Below, piece after piece: positions 54,742 through 64,000 of a stretch of DNA of 64,000 nucleotides. The DNA is from Burkholderiales bacterium Ga0077544 (GTDB taxonomy: Bacteria; Pseudomonadota; Gammaproteobacteria; Burkholderiales; Burkholderiaceae_D): NCBI GenBank assembly GCA_001464355.1, contig LNEU01000026.1, forward strand, positions 62,001 to 126,000, read 5' to 3'. The number at the start of each line of letters is the position of its first letter. The stretch's first letter is position 1. The position numbers were made by a program, and so were the translations under genes. The notes beneath the pieces were generated by a model. It ran no database searches, was not told the DNA's origin, and saw only the letters and a list, made by a program, of their open reading frames with translations.

Positions 54742-56118
54742 TCAGTACGGCATCACCGCATCCGGTTTGGCTGCAGTAATCACACGTTTGAATTCCGCCT
54801 GGATATGCTGCAATGCCTGTTCAGATTCAGCCTCGAAACGCATCACAATCACCGGCGTGGTATTCGATGAACGCGCCAGACCGAAACCGTCAGGATATTC
54901 AACGCGTAAGCCATCGATAGTGATGATCTGATCCGAACCTGGAAATTGCGCTTCCTTCTGCAATTGGGCGATCAATGGGAAGCTCTCGCCTTCCTTCAAT
55001 TTCAACTGCAGTTCTGGTGTACTGACCGATTGCGGCAAAGCATTCAAGATCGCAGACGGATCTTTTTCGCGGCTCAATAATTCAAGCATGCGCGCACCCG
55101 CGTACATGCCGTCATCGAAACCGTACCATCTATCCTTGAAGAAAATGTGACCGCTCATTTCGCCGCCCAAGGGTGCGCCGGTTTCGCGCATTTTTGCCTT
55201 TACCAGCGAATGTCCGGTTTTCCACATCAGCGGTTTGCCGCCACGTTCGGCAACCCACGGCGCAAGGTGGCGCGTGCATTTGACGTCATACAAAATTTGC
55301 TCGCCCGGATGGCGCGTCAATACATCCTGCGCAAACAACATCAGTTGTCGATCCGGATAAATGATCTGTCCATCTTTTGTAACTAGGCCAAGCCTATCGC
55401 CGTCACCATCAAAGGCGAGGCCGATTTCGGCATCGGTATCTTGCAGGCAGCGTATCAAATCCTGCAGGTTTTCCGGATGGGCTGGATCGGGATGATGGTT
55501 GGGGAAAGTACCATCGACTTCGCAAAACAATTCGATCACTTCGCAACCCAGCGCACGATACAAATCGCCGGCAAATGCACCCGCAACACCGTTACCGCAA
55601 TCGATAGCGATCTTCATAGGTCGCGCCATTTTGACGTCACCCGCGATGCGCTGTTGATAGGCGTCAGCGATATCGTAAGTACGATAGCCACCCGCACCTT
55701 CCGTAAAATTCTTGTCGACGATGGCTTGATACAAAGCCTGGATCGTATCGCCGTAAATCGCTTCGCCCGCCAACACCATCTTGAAGCCGTTGTAATCGGG
55801 CGGATTATGGCTGCCAGTCACCATGATGCCGGACTGCGCATCCAGTACGTGTGTACCGAGATAAAGCATAGGCGTCGCGACTACACCAAGATCGACTACA
55901 TCGACACCCGCAGCCTGCAAACCTTCCGCCAGCGCAGCCGCCAACTCGGGACCGGACAAACGTCCGTCACGTCCGATGACAACCACCTGCTCGCCTTTGG
56001 CTCGGACTGCGCTACCGAAGGCGCGACCAATGCTGCGTGCCACATCTGCATCCAGCGTCTTATCGATAATGCCGCGAATGTCATAAGCCTTGAAAATACT
56101 TTGCGAGAGAGTCAGCAT
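54742..56118 (-). CDS. Phosphomannomutase/phosphoglucomutase
   Basis: Cytoplasmic alpha-D-phosphohexomutase of 458 residues, making mannose-1-phosphate or glucose-1-phosphate for surface sugars. The start FKAYDIRGIIDKTLDADVA, the phosphoserine loop GIMVTGSHNPPDYNGFK, the metal loop FDGDGDRLGLV, and the sugar loop GGEMSGHIFFKDRW in order are those of the AlgC/ManB branch with dual specificity. The gene is next to waaA, consistent with a role in lipopolysaccharide or exopolysaccharide. Which hexose it prefers cannot be told. Confidence 0.92.
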   Translation of the reverse strand: MLTLSQSIFKAYDIRGIIDKTLDADVARSIGRAFGSAVRAKGEQVVVIGRDGRLSGPELAAALAEGLQAAGVDVVDLGVVATPMLYLGTHVLDAQSGIMVTGSHNPPDYNGFKMVLAGEAIYGDTIQALYQAIVDKNFTEGAGGYRTYDIADAYQQRIAGDVKMARPMKIAIDCGNGVAGAFAGDLYRALGCEVIELFCEVDGTFPNHHPDPAHPENLQDLIRCLQDTDAEIGLAFDGDGDRLGLVTKDGQIIYPDRQLMLFAQDVLTRHPGEQILYDVKCTRHLAPWVAERGGKPLMWKTGHSLVKAKMRETGAPLGGEMSGHIFFKDRWYGFDDGMYAGARMLELLSREKDPSAILNALPQSVSTPELQLKLKEGESFPLIAQLQKEAQFPGSDQIITIDGLRVEYPDGFGLARSSNTTPVIVMRFEAESEQALQHIQAEFKRVITAAKPDAVMPY

Positions 56119-56462
56119 GTTGAGGCTTATCCTTAAAATATAGTGGTAATACGAAAGTGGGAAACGAGCAAAAGCCCAAGCAAAAGTCGATATTTATCGA
56201 CCGTAATCAGTCGCCGATATGATAACCCGCATACCAGACAGAAGCAGACTTGATGGGGGTTTCGACAAGCTGGATGCCCTCAAGTTTCAATTTCCTGCGA
56301 GAACAGCATTGTCAGCAGTAGCCATCACCGAATTTGAACCTGCATCCGTAATTCCGGTATGCTGACTGCAGGCGCCAAACGCGCTGTTCGCTAGAAAATC
56401 CTTGGTCTTGACATCGCTATTCATTCAAATTTACAAGCATCTGCTCTTCCACTTACTCATAC
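56119..56462. other. 344-bp gap between phosphomannomutase and apaH
   Basis: No convincing gene is present. A minus-strand frame of 45 codons at 56287-56424 ([17 protein letters not shown], Ala/Asn-rich end) has no ribosome site and may be chance. The gap is the divergent promoter region of the mutase gene and apaH. Confidence 0.4.
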
Positions 56463-57290
56463 ATGACTACTTACGCCATTGGGGATCTGCAAGGTTGCCA
56501 CACGCAACTAATCGCACTGCTGGAAAAAATCGATGCAATCGCGCCCAACGCGCAACTCGTTTTTGTTGGCGATATCGTTAATCGCGGTCCGAAATCGCTG
56601 GCGACTCTGCGACAAATATATGCGCTAAGAAAACGTGCACGCATCGTGCTCGGCAATCATGATTTGAATTTGCTGGCGGTCGCTTGCGGACTGCGCAAGC
56701 CGCACGGTTCAGATACGCTGGATGATATTTTGGCAGCCGATGATAGAGAAGAATTGCTGACCTGGTTGCGTCACCAACCGCTCGCGATAGAACAAGATGG
56801 AATTTTATTTGTGCACGCAGGCGTACTGCCGCAATGGAGTCTGCAACTGACATTAGCATTGTCGCGTGAAGTCGAAGCTGCACTGCAAGGCGATGATTGG
56901 CCTGAGTTTTTGAAAAAAATGTATGGCAATGAACCGGCTTTGTGGAATGACAATCTGCAAGGCACAGATCGCCTGCGCTGCATCGTCAATGCCTTGACGC
57001 GCATCCGCTTTTGCACGCCGGATGGAGGTATGGATTTTAAAACGGTGGAAGGTGCAGATAATGCGCCAGCAGGTTTGCTGCCGTGGTTTGATTTAACGAA
57101 TCGTCAAACTGAAAACAGCACTGTCGTGTTCGGTCATTGGTCTACCTTGGGCTTGCTGATACGTCCGAATGTGGTGGGTCTGGATACCGGATGTGTGTGG
57201 GGTGGCAAGCTGACCGCAATCAATCTGCAGGATAGATCGACGATACAAGTAGAATGCCCGCAGCATCAAAAGCCAGGCAAGAAAAACTAG
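56463..57290 (+). CDS. apaH: Symmetrical bis(5'-nucleosyl)-tetraphosphatase ApaH
   Basis: Cleaves diadenosine tetraphosphate into two ADP and decaps Np4-capped RNA; cytoplasmic metallophosphatase of 275 residues. The metal-binding motifs run in order as [36 protein letters not shown] and [12 protein letters not shown], with [10 protein letters not shown] further on. The start at ATG 56463 gives the standard [11 protein letters not shown]-terminus. Its stop overlaps the convergent plsC stop by four bases. Confidence 0.96.
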   Translation: MTTYAIGDLQGCHTQLIALLEKIDAIAPNAQLVFVGDIVNRGPKSLATLRQIYALRKRARIVLGNHDLNLLAVACGLRKPHGSDTLDDILAADDREELLTWLRHQPLAIEQDGILFVHAGVLPQWSLQLTLALSREVEAALQGDDWPEFLKKMYGNEPALWNDNLQGTDRLRCIVNALTRIRFCTPDGGMDFKTVEGADNAPAGLLPWFDLTNRQTENSTVVFGHWSTLGLLIRPNVVGLDTGCVWGGKLTAINLQDRSTIQVECPQHQKPGKKN

Positions 57291-58051
57291 GCTACCTGTT
57301 CCGAATTTTCCTTGATATTTTCTGCATAGCCTAGAGTTTGTGCAATCGCTGCACGCGTCTGTTGCGCCAACTCGCGCCTATGTGTTCCCACCGTTTCTAT
57401 GCTCGGCAACATGATCAACTGCGCAGTCATCCTGCGCGTCTTCATGATCAGCAACATGCTATCGACAAACGTCATGTCGCCAATAAAATCAGCAGAACGA
57501 TGCAGTTCGCCTTGTTCATCGATATAACGAATGGCATACGGCTGCACTGGCACTCGCGCCTCAATCGCCGCTTCAAACAAATTCGAATGAAAAGGCAACA
57601 CGCCACCTTGCGCCGCCGTCGTGCCCTCCGGGAAAAATGCAATACGTTCGCCTGCTTCTATGCTGGCAACCAAGCCTTCATAGACGCGCCGTACTTCACG
57701 CTGCTTGCCCCGTGCAATAAATATCGTACCGGCCTGCGCAGATAACCAGCCGAGCGCAGGCCAACTGCGTATATCCGCCTTGGCGACAAAGCGGCACGGA
57801 TTCTGTGAGTTGATGACAAAGATATCCAGCCATGACACGTGATTGGCGACAATCAGTGCTCGCTGTTCCGACTCGGTGCCAGCTTGTACTTGCAGTTCTA
57901 CCTTGATGTGCAGAATAGCCAGCAAAGCAACTGACCATTGCTTGATGCGCCTATCGCGACTTGCTGAGTTTATCCACGGAAAAATCAGCGCAGCAGTCAA
58001 CAAACCCTGCAGCAAATGCAGCATCACACGCAAGAACGACACGGCAATCAT
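57287..58051 (-). CDS. plsC: 1-acyl-sn-glycerol-3-phosphate acyltransferase
   Basis: Inner-membrane acyltransferase making phosphatidic acid, 254 residues. The N-terminal helix anchors the protein. The catalytic [10 protein letters not shown] holds the HX4D box, and [12 protein letters not shown] and [12 protein letters not shown] match the later acyltransferase motifs. It is the last gene of the yqgE-ruvX-pyrR-pyrB-pyrC' run, starting about 64 bases after the pyrC' stop. Confidence 0.92.
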   Translation of the reverse strand: MIAVSFLRVMLHLLQGLLTAALIFPWINSASRDRRIKQWSVALLAILHIKVELQVQAGTESEQRALIVANHVSWLDIFVINSQNPCRFVAKADIRSWPALGWLSAQAGTIFIARGKQREVRRVYEGLVASIEAGERIAFFPEGTTAAQGGVLPFHSNLFEAAIEARVPVQPYAIRYIDEQGELHRSADFIGDMTFVDSMLLIMKTRRMTAQLIMLPSIETVGTHRRELAQQTRAAIAQTLGYAENIKENSEQVA

Positions 58052-58115
58052 GCACTCACCTGCAAGGGTTCACTCATATCTGCATCATGAAAAAATACAA
58101 AAACCAAGTGCAGAA

Positions 58116-59402
58116 TTAACGCTGGAACGCGATATGACCTGCAACTATCGTGGTCTGCACTTGGCCGCTTAATTCGTAGCCGAGGAAAGGCGTATGCTTG
58201 CCTTGGCTCGCCAACGCCTTTGCCGCAACGGTCCAGCGCACGGCCGGATCGAACAGGCAAATATCTGCAACGCTGCCTACTGCCAGTTGTCCGGACGGCA
58301 AGCCAACAATACGCGCGGCATCCGCGGTAATTTTTGCGATAGCCTGTGTCAACGGTTGCTTGTCCTGATCGACGCAATCTTCGGCCCAGCGCAAGGACAG
58401 CGACAACAGCAATTCCAGACCGGTTGCACCAGGCGACGCTTCTCCGAAAGGCAGCAATTTTTCATCGTCATCCACAGGCGTGTGATCGGAACAGATTGCA
58501 TCGATGGTGCCGTCCAGCAAACCGCGACAGATTGCATCGCGGTCACGCTGACTGCGCAACGGCGGTGTCAGGCGAGCGTTGGAATCGAAGAAGCCGATAT
58601 CGTTTTCAGTCAAATGAATATGGTGTGCGCCGACGTCACAAGTAATCGGCAAGCCTTCCGTCTTCGCTGCACGCACCAACTCCAGACCAGCCGAAGTTGA
58701 CATGCGGCATAGATGCACGCGTGCGCCAGTGACGCGCACCAGTTCCAGTATCGTATGCAAGGCGATCGTCTCCGCCATCACCGGCACGCCGGACAAACCG
58801 AGGCGCGAGGCGACAGGGCCGCTATGTGCAACGCCCTTGATACCGAGATGCGGATCCTGCGGACGCAACCAGACTGTGTAATCAAAAGTTTTTGCATACT
58901 GCATCGCGCGCAACATCACGGTGGTGTCGAGAATAGGACAATCAGCTTGCGAAAACCCTATGCAACCAGCGTCGGTCAGTTCAGCCATTTCCGTCAAGGC
59001 GGTACCCTTCAGACCCATCGTCAATGCACCGAGCGGATAGACGTTGGCTTGATTCAGGGACTTGGCTCTATGCTTGAGCATCTCGACCAGACCCGGCTCA
59101 TCCAATACTGGATCGGTATCCGGCGGACACACCAGACTGGTAACGCCGCCTTGCATTGCGGCCTGCATTTCCGATTCCAGTGTGGCCTTGTATTCGTAAC
59201 CCGGTTCACGCAAGCGCGCACTCAAATCAACGAAGCCAGGTGCGACAACCAAACCACTGGCATCGATTACCTTGGCAGCAACAAAGCCTTCCGGCGCTTG
59301 TCCGATACCAGCAATTTTTCCAGCTGCGATATACACGTCTTGTTTTGCATCGATGCCGTTTGCTGGATCGATCAGATGGCCATTCTTGATGTGGATTTTC
59401 AT
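58116..59402 (-). CDS. pyrC': Dihydroorotase-like protein PyrC' (probably inactive)
   Basis: Amidohydrolase-fold protein of 428 residues. Dihydroorotases begin their metal site with a DxHxHxR motif, but here the position reads GFVDLSARLREPG, with Ser and Arg in place of both His. Later His in DVGAHHIHLTENDI and the Asp in CSDHTPVDDDEK remain. This matches the non-catalytic PyrC' partner that holds together aspartate carbamoyltransferase in several beta- and gamma-proteobacteria. The stop of pyrB lies three bases upstream of its start, so they are co-translated. An active dihydroorotase must be encoded elsewhere. Confidence 0.9.
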   Translation of the reverse strand: MKIHIKNGHLIDPANGIDAKQDVYIAAGKIAGIGQAPEGFVAAKVIDASGLVVAPGFVDLSARLREPGYEYKATLESEMQAAMQGGVTSLVCPPDTDPVLDEPGLVEMLKHRAKSLNQANVYPLGALTMGLKGTALTEMAELTDAGCIGFSQADCPILDTTVMLRAMQYAKTFDYTVWLRPQDPHLGIKGVAHSGPVASRLGLSGVPVMAETIALHTILELVRVTGARVHLCRMSTSAGLELVRAAKTEGLPITCDVGAHHIHLTENDIGFFDSNARLTPPLRSQRDRDAICRGLLDGTIDAICSDHTPVDDDEKLLPFGEASPGATGLELLLSLSLRWAEDCVDQDKQPLTQAIAKITADAARIVGLPSGQLAVGSVADICLFDPAVRWTVAAKALASQGKHTPFLGYELSGQVQTTIVAGHIAFQR

Positions 59403-59405
59403 CTT

Positions 59406-60365
59406 TTAATTTCCCGCCAAAATACTCATCACTGCCATCCGCACTGCAATGCCGAATGTCACTTGCGGCAGTATCACTGCCTGCTTGCCGTCTGCGACTG
59501 CAGATTCAATTTCCACGCCGCGATTCATAGGACCTGGATGCATGACAATCGCATCCGGCTTGGCCAGCGCTAAACGCTCAGTCGTCAAACCATAGCTCTT
59601 GAAGAATTCTTGTGCCGACGGTAACAGCGCGCCGCTCATGCGTTCATTCTGCAAGCGCAGCATGATGATGACGTCGACACCTTTCAAACCTTCTTCCATG
59701 TTGTGGAAAACGCGCACGCCCATTTGCTCCAGGCCGCTAGGCAGCAAGGTACGAGGGCCGATGGCGCGTACTTCAGGCACACCCAAAGTCGTCAGCGCGT
59801 GGATATCTGAACGTGCCACGCGGCTGTGCAAAATATCGCCGACGATGGCAACAGTCAGATTGGTGAAATCCTTTTTGTAGTGACGGATCGTGTACATATC
59901 CAGCAAACCCTGCGTCGGGTGTGCATGGCGGCCATCACCTGCATTGACTACGTGCACATGCGATTGCCCAGTGTCGCTCAAATGTTTTGCGATCAGATAA
60001 GGTGCGCCGGATTCGGCATGGCGCACGACGAACATATCGGCATGCATCGCTGCAAGATTGTCGATCGTATCCAGCAGCGATTCGCCCTTGCTGGAACTTG
60101 ATGCAGAAATATTCAGATTGATCACGTCAGCCGACAGGCGCTTGGATGCGATTTCAAATGTAGTACGAGTACGCGTCGAATTTTCAAAGAACAGATTGAA
60201 CACGCTCTTGCCGCGCATCAGCGGTACTTTTTTCACTTCTCTATCACCGATACTGACAAACGATGAAGCCGTATCGAGGATGTGAATGATGTTGGACTTT
60301 GGCAGCCCTTCTATCGTGAGCAAATGTTGCAACTCACCGTTTTTATTCAGTTGCGGATTAAGCAT
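59406..60365 (-). CDS. pyrB: Aspartate carbamoyltransferase catalytic subunit
   Basis: First committed step of pyrimidine synthesis: carbamoyl phosphate plus aspartate to carbamoyl aspartate; 319 residues, cytoplasmic. The carbamoyl-phosphate loop is [13 protein letters not shown] and the aspartate side includes [12 protein letters not shown] and [12 protein letters not shown]. It overlaps pyrR by eight bases and lies three bases before pyrC', whose product probably forms a dodecameric complex with it. No pyrI regulatory subunit is present. Confidence 0.97.
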   Translation of the reverse strand: MLNPQLNKNGELQHLLTIEGLPKSNIIHILDTASSFVSIGDREVKKVPLMRGKSVFNLFFENSTRTRTTFEIASKRLSADVINLNISASSSSKGESLLDTIDNLAAMHADMFVVRHAESGAPYLIAKHLSDTGQSHVHVVNAGDGRHAHPTQGLLDMYTIRHYKKDFTNLTVAIVGDILHSRVARSDIHALTTLGVPEVRAIGPRTLLPSGLEQMGVRVFHNMEEGLKGVDVIIMLRLQNERMSGALLPSAQEFFKSYGLTTERLALAKPDAIVMHPGPMNRGVEIESAVADGKQAVILPQVTFGIAVRMAVMSILAGN

Positions 60366-60876
60366 GATCCACCGTCAGGGAAAAGCGGCCGTCGTCGGCC
60401 CGTTGAAGTACCAGCGATTGCTGGTCTGGAATGGAAATAGTTTGCGCGACAAAATCGGCCGCAATCGGTAACTCACGACCGCCGCGATCCGCCAGTGCGG
60501 CCAGCATGATGCGCGCCGGACGGCCGTAGTCGAACAGTTCATTGATCGCTGCGCGCGTAGTGCGTCCGGTGTACAGCACATCGTCCACCAACAGGATGGT
60601 TGCGCCGTCGACATCGAATGGAATTTGCGTCGGTTTGACGTCGGGACGTAAACCTTTTTCGGCAAAATCATCGCGATAAAAAGAGACATCGATGAAGCCC
60701 AGACGCTCGGTCAGTTGCATTTCGGCTGCAAGGCGTTCTGCCAGCCATGCACCGCCGGAATAAATGCCGACGATAGCGACGTTCTCGGCTTTTGCCAGAC
60801 CGGTTTTTACTTGTTTCGCCAGCACTTGATACAAGGCTTCAGCGTCTAGTTCAGGATTCGGATTTGGTATGGTCAT
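60358..60876 (-). CDS. pyrR: PyrR bifunctional regulator/uracil phosphoribosyltransferase
   Basis: A 172-residue phosphoribosyltransferase-fold protein. The PRPP-binding loop [18 protein letters not shown] is intact, and [18 protein letters not shown] fits the N-terminal section. In Gram-positives PyrR is an attenuator of pyr mRNA; in beta-proteobacteria the regulatory role is less clear. No attenuator hairpin was seen in front of this gene. It overlaps ruvX by 26 bases and pyrB by eight. Confidence 0.93.
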   Translation of the reverse strand: MTIPNPNPELDAEALYQVLAKQVKTGLAKAENVAIVGIYSGGAWLAERLAAEMQLTERLGFIDVSFYRDDFAEKGLRPDVKPTQIPFDVDGATILLVDDVLYTGRTTRAAINELFDYGRPARIMLAALADRGGRELPIAADFVAQTISIPDQQSLVLQRADDGRFSLTVDHA

Positions 60877-61246
60877 CGAAGTATTGTTGCAAGATGATTG
60901 CAGCTGCCTGATCGTCGATCAGATCGCCGCGTTGATGAGAAATCACTGCGGATGAATAACGCTCATCCACCAGCACCGTAGCCACGTCAAAACGTCCATG
61001 CAATTGATTCGCGAAGCGGCGGCAGCGCACCGTCATTTCATGCTCTGCGCCATCAGGATGGCGCGGCAGGCCGACGATGCACAAACCTGGTTGCCACTGG
61101 CTGACCAGTTCGGCGATCGCTGCGAATTTTGCTTCATTGGTAGCGGCGCTAATGATGGTCAGCGGCTGCGCCTGCTTTATTAGGGTATTGCCTACTGCAA
61201 CGCCTATGCGTTTCAAGCCGAAGTCAAAACCGAGTACGGTCTCCAC
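60851..61246 (-). CDS. ruvX: RuvX/YqgF putative pre-16S rRNA nuclease
   Basis: RNase-H-fold protein of 131 residues that in E. coli matures the 16S rRNA 5' end. Conserved parts are VLGFDFGLKRIGVAVGN with the first Asp, IVGLPRHPDGAEHEM, LVDERYSSAVI, and the C-terminal [14 protein letters not shown]. It sits between yqgE and pyrR, the known order in beta- and gamma-proteobacteria. Confidence 0.94.
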   Translation of the reverse strand: METVLGFDFGLKRIGVAVGNTLIKQAQPLTIISAATNEAKFAAIAELVSQWQPGLCIVGLPRHPDGAEHEMTVRCRRFANQLHGRFDVATVLVDERYSSAVISHQRGDLIDDQAAAIILQQYFDDHTKSES

Positions 61247-61270
61247 TAGCGCGCGATTCCGGTTTTAATC

Positions 61271-61936
61271 TCACGCATGTCCGGCCTCGCTGCTTAACAT
61301 CATCGGATCGATACCGAGCAATTTGATTGCAGCAAAGAAGCGTTGCTCCAGTGGCAGATCAAACAGGATGTCGGGGTCGGCACGCACTGTGAGCCAGCCA
61401 TTGCGCACAATCTCGTCTTCCAGCTGGCCTGCGCCCCACCCGGAGCAACCAAGACTGACCAGCATTTTTTGCGGTCCGGTACCAAGCGCAACAGCTTCAA
61501 GTATGTCCTTGGATGTCGTCAACGCGATCTCGGCAGTCACCGGTAGCGTAGACGAAAAATCGCCGCGCGGAGCGTGCAATACAAATCCACGATCCGCTTG
61601 TACCGGGCCGCCGTACATGACGGGCGTTTTTTCAACCAGAGCCAGATCGGGAGCGATTTCCAGTTTCAGATCGATACGATTGAGTAAAACATCGACCGTC
61701 ATATCGGTCGCCTTATTGATGATCACGCCCAGCGCACCATTGGCATTGTGCTCACACAGATAGACAACCGTGCCGCCGAAGATCGGGTCCAGCATGGATG
61801 GCATCGCAATCAAAAAATGATCGGCAAGATTCAATTCATCCCGTGCTGGATTGTCAGGTGTGGAGGAAAAAGCTAGGGATTCCCAGGGTGAACCGGGTTC
61901 AGGGGGAGATTTGCTGGTCTTACGTTGCTTCGACAT
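61271..61936 (-). CDS. yqgE: YqgE/AlgH family protein (UPF0301)
   Basis: A 221-residue protein of the AlgH/YqgE family, named for an alginate regulator in Pseudomonas, with no fixed biochemical role. NLADHFLIAMPSMLDPIFGG and VVYLCEHNANGALGVIINK are the family hallmark; GCSGWGAGQLEDEI and GRADPDILF-like LTVRADPDILF also match. ATG 61936 is preferred, since the longer frame to 62032 reaches the divergent phrB promoter. It heads the minus-strand run to plsC. The first 30 residues are Pro/Ser/Lys-rich and not conserved. Confidence 0.92.
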   Translation of the reverse strand: MSKQRKTSKSPPEPGSPWESLAFSSTPDNPARDELNLADHFLIAMPSMLDPIFGGTVVYLCEHNANGALGVIINKATDMTVDVLLNRIDLKLEIAPDLALVEKTPVMYGGPVQADRGFVLHAPRGDFSSTLPVTAEIALTTSKDILEAVALGTGPQKMLVSLGCSGWGAGQLEDEIVRNGWLTVRADPDILFDLPLEQRFFAAIKLLGIDPMMLSSEAGHA

Positions 61937-62044
61937 GGGCGTTATTTTAGCAGTTTTACCCAGATTTTCTGCGCCAAAACTCGCTTCAAATCGATTTTTC
62001 CTGCATTCTTTGGCTATTCCCCATTTGCCCAATATTGATCGTTC

Positions 62045-63526
62045 ATGTCCAAATTTGAAAAGACACTGGTCTGGTTTCGCCGCGATTTACGCAGTTTTGA
62101 TCACGCCGCACTCCACCATGCATTAAGTCAAAGCAAGCAGGTTTATTGCGCCTTCATTTTCGATACGGCAATTCTGGACGACTTGCCCAAAGCCGACCGT
62201 CGCGTTGAATTCATCCATGCCAGCGTGCTGGAGCTGGACGCTGCCCTGCGTAAGCTAGGTGGCGATTTGATCGTCAAACATGGCTGGACCGAGACAGCGA
62301 TTCCCGAACTGGCTGCCGAACTTGGCGTCGATGCCGTTTTCACCAATCATGACTATGAACCACAGGCGATTGCACGCGATGCGCAAGTCGCCAAAGCGCT
62401 CAAAGCCGCCGGACGCGGTCTGCATACGTGCAAAGATCAGGTCATCTTTGAAAAGAATGAAGTACTGACGCTGGCAGAAAAGCCGTTTTCGGTTTTCACT
62501 CCATACAAGAATGCCTGGTTGAAAAAGCTGCATGCAGAATCTGATGCGGCTGTTCTGCATCCTTATGAAATCGACACATACTCAGACCGTTTTGCATCAC
62601 TGCCAGAACACAAGTACCCGATGCCGTCGCTGGCTGAGCTCGGCTTTGAAAAAACCAATTTATCGGATCTGAATATTCCAACCGGCATGCAAGGCGGTCA
62701 GGACTTGCTGGATGATTTTGCCGGCCGGATGCAGCGCTACGATCAGACGCGCGATTTCCCGGCGGTCAAAGGCCCATCTTATTTATCTGTGCATCTGCGC
62801 TTCGGCACGGTGTCGATACGCTCACTGGTACGACGTGCGCTGGATGGGATGCGCACAGGTACCGGCGGCAGCGGCGCAGCAGTCTGGTTATCGGAACTGA
62901 TATGGCGTGATTTTTACTTCATGATTCTGTTCCAGCATCCGCGTGTTGTCGGCCATGCATTCAAACCCGATTACGATGCCATCGTCTGGGAAAGCGATGA
63001 GCACGCGCAGACATTGTTTAAAGCCTGGTGTGATGGAAAAACTGGTTATCCATTAGTCGATGCCGCCATGCTGCAATTGAATCAAACCGGCTACATGCAC
63101 AATCGCTTGCGCATGGTTACGGCGTCCTTCCTGATCAAAGATCTGGGCATAGATTGGCGCTGGGGTGAGCGTTATTTTGCCGAGCAATTAAATGACTTTG
63201 ATCTCTCCGCGAATAACGGAGGCTGGCAGTGGGCTTCTTCCTCAGGGTGCGATGCGCAACCCTATTTCCGCATCTTCAATCCGATCACCCAATCCGAAAA
63301 ATTCGACGCAGATGGCAAGTTCATACGTCGCTATTTACCCCAGTTGAGCAAACTTTCGGGCAAACATATACATGCACCGTGGCGAGTGCCGGCGATGGAA
63401 TTGAAAATGGCAGGCGTTGAACTAGGTAGCAACTATCCTCTGCCCTTGGTACAGCATGACGAAGCACGCGCCCTCACCTTGCAACGCTATGCGGTCGTGA
63501 AAAAGGTCGCGGAGTTTGTCGAATGA
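62045..63526 (+). CDS. phrB: Deoxyribodipyrimidine photolyase
   Basis: Light-driven repair enzyme that reverts pyrimidine dimers, 493 residues with FAD and an antenna chromophore. The N-terminus FEKTLVWFRRDLRSFDHAAL is the antenna domain start. The FAD-binding part includes YLSVHLRFGTVSIRSLV, QTGYMHNRLRMVTASFL, LNDFDLSANNGGWQWASSS and DAQPYFRIFNP, typical of class I CPD photolyases. The start codon is divergent from yqgE, about 110 bases apart. A hairpin with T5 follows. Confidence 0.96.
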   Translation: MSKFEKTLVWFRRDLRSFDHAALHHALSQSKQVYCAFIFDTAILDDLPKADRRVEFIHASVLELDAALRKLGGDLIVKHGWTETAIPELAAELGVDAVFTNHDYEPQAIARDAQVAKALKAAGRGLHTCKDQVIFEKNEVLTLAEKPFSVFTPYKNAWLKKLHAESDAAVLHPYEIDTYSDRFASLPEHKYPMPSLAELGFEKTNLSDLNIPTGMQGGQDLLDDFAGRMQRYDQTRDFPAVKGPSYLSVHLRFGTVSIRSLVRRALDGMRTGTGGSGAAVWLSELIWRDFYFMILFQHPRVVGHAFKPDYDAIVWESDEHAQTLFKAWCDGKTGYPLVDAAMLQLNQTGYMHNRLRMVTASFLIKDLGIDWRWGERYFAEQLNDFDLSANNGGWQWASSSGCDAQPYFRIFNPITQSEKFDADGKFIRRYLPQLSKLSGKHIHAPWRVPAMELKMAGVELGSNYPLPLVQHDEARALTLQRYAVVKKVAEFVE

Positions 63527-63546
63527 AACGCCAGGATTGAATCGCG

Positions 63547-63570
63547 CTGCATCAAGCTAATGCAGTTTTT
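63547..63570 (+). terminator. Intrinsic terminator after phrB
   Basis: CTGCAT (63547-63552) pairs with ATGCAG (63560-63565) over a seven-base loop and is followed by TTTTT. The stem is short, so efficiency may be modest. Confidence 0.55.
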
Positions 63571-63605
63571 CTCGATTGAATAAAGTTAAACGCAAGGCAA
63601 AAAAA

Positions 63606-64000
63606 TTAATTGGCGGGAATTTCTTTCTTGATGAAACCAGCAATCAATTTGACCAAAGCATCTTCCTGATATGGCTTACCCAAGTATTCATTCACGCCGA
63701 GTTCCATCGCATAGTTACGATGCTTGCTGGCAGTACGCGAGGTAATCATGATGATAGGAATATCACGGGTACGCTCATCTGCGCGAATATTACGGGTCAA
63801 ATCGAAACCATCCATACGCGGCATCTCAATATCAACCAGCATCACGTCTGGCGTAATCGATTGCAAGTGCTGCAAGGCATCGACGCCATCCTTGGCCAGC
63901 ACGACTTGGTAGCCTTCACGTGTCAACAAGCGTTGAGTCACGCGACGCACGGTCAGCGAATCATCGACCACCATCACGATATGCTGGGTACGCAAACCCT
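63606..64000 (-). CDS. C-terminal receiver domain of a CheA-type hybrid kinase (cut by window end)
   Basis: The frame is open from the window edge to a stop at 63606. It encodes a response-regulator receiver with VVDDSLTVRRVTQRLL, phospho-acceptor Asp in VMLVDIEMPRMDGFD, and the conserved Lys in EYLGKPYQEDALV. This sequence style is that of the receiver at the end of PilL/ChpA-like CheA hybrids controlling type IV pili. A TTG codon near 63995 could be misread as a start, but the domain usually follows long Hpt and CheA regions, which would lie beyond the window. Confidence 0.8.
   Translation of the reverse strand, partial: GLRTQHIVMVVDDSLTVRRVTQRLLTREGYQVVLAKDGVDALQHLQSITPDVMLVDIEMPRMDGFDLTRNIRADERTRDIPIIMITSRTASKHRNYAMELGVNEYLGKPYQEDALVKLIAGFIKKEIPAN

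Noticed and set aside
56287-56424. 45-residue minus-strand frame before apaH
   Set aside because: No Shine-Dalgarno sequence and low-complexity end; too weak without conservation data.
58713-59573. 286-codon plus-strand frame across pyrC' and pyrB
   Set aside because: Antisense shadow that spans two well-supported genes; no motif.
63606-63995. Stand-alone 129-residue response regulator starting at a TTG
   Set aside because: The receiver sequence is of the kind at the end of PilL/ChpA hybrids and the frame stays open to the window edge, so it is more likely a truncated larger gene.

Overview
The window looks like chromosomal backbone of a betaproteobacterium, most likely order Burkholderiales and family Oxalobacteraceae (Herminiimonas/Janthinobacterium-like). 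The reasons are the leuS-lptE-holA-proA block, the yqgE-ruvX-pyrR-pyrB-pyrC' block with an inactive dihydroorotase homologue, the ATG-rich starts with GGAG-type ribosome binding sites, and a base composition that looks a little above 50% GC by eye. This placement is inference from gene order and protein style; no database search was possible. I saw no rRNA, tRNA, CRISPR array, prophage or intact insertion sequence.

Layout. 1-8.6 kb: tail of an unknown gene, then leuS, lptE, holA, proA, hemJ-like, a DsbA/HCCA-isomerase-like gene and a THUMP RNA methyltransferase. 8.6-16 kb: small regulatory units (VOC protein with a WYL regulator, TetR with a DUF1348/NTF2-like protein), a Bcr/CflA efflux pump, and two convergent diguanylate cyclase genes. 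16-21 kb: a long gap with a Fur-box-like site, then an iron-uptake operon (TonB receptor, two-helix PepSY-TM-like protein, ferredoxin-type reductase), followed by a decayed Ala/Lys-rich gene. 21-30 kb: one long minus-strand run: patatin-like lipoprotein, PAS histidine kinase, NarL-type response regulator, gamma-glutamyltransferase, cytosine-deaminase-like amidohydrolase, DUF1097 membrane protein, and a second gamma-glutamyltransferase. 30-41 kb: Ala/Lys-rich exported protein, two more diguanylate cyclases, YceI lipoprotein, START-domain protein, M29-like peptidase, ohr/ohrR, trmB, recQ, uppP. 41-50.7 kb: PIMT-like methyltransferase, rhodanese, TolC, then a TetR repressor divergent from a complete RND tripartite efflux operon. 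50.7-56 kb: small exported or hypothetical proteins, waaA and a phosphomannomutase. 56-64 kb: apaH, convergent with plsC; the yqgE-to-plsC operon; phrB; and the C-terminal receiver of a CheA-type hybrid kinase cut by the window edge.

How parts work together. The RND pump has its own TetR gene, and the divergent promoter carries a perfect 26-bp palindrome resembling the classical AcrR operator. Ohr and OhrR are divided by two related operator-like sites. The two-component pair lies directly upstream of the gamma-glutamyltransferase/amidohydrolase genes, and an inverted repeat sits between regulator and enzymes, so these probably form a regulated catabolic unit for an unidentified gamma-glutamyl or cyclic-amide substrate. 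This is the best candidate here for an undescribed system. Four GGDEF proteins, all with a visible RxxD inhibitory site and none with an EAL domain, point to substantial c-di-GMP signalling.
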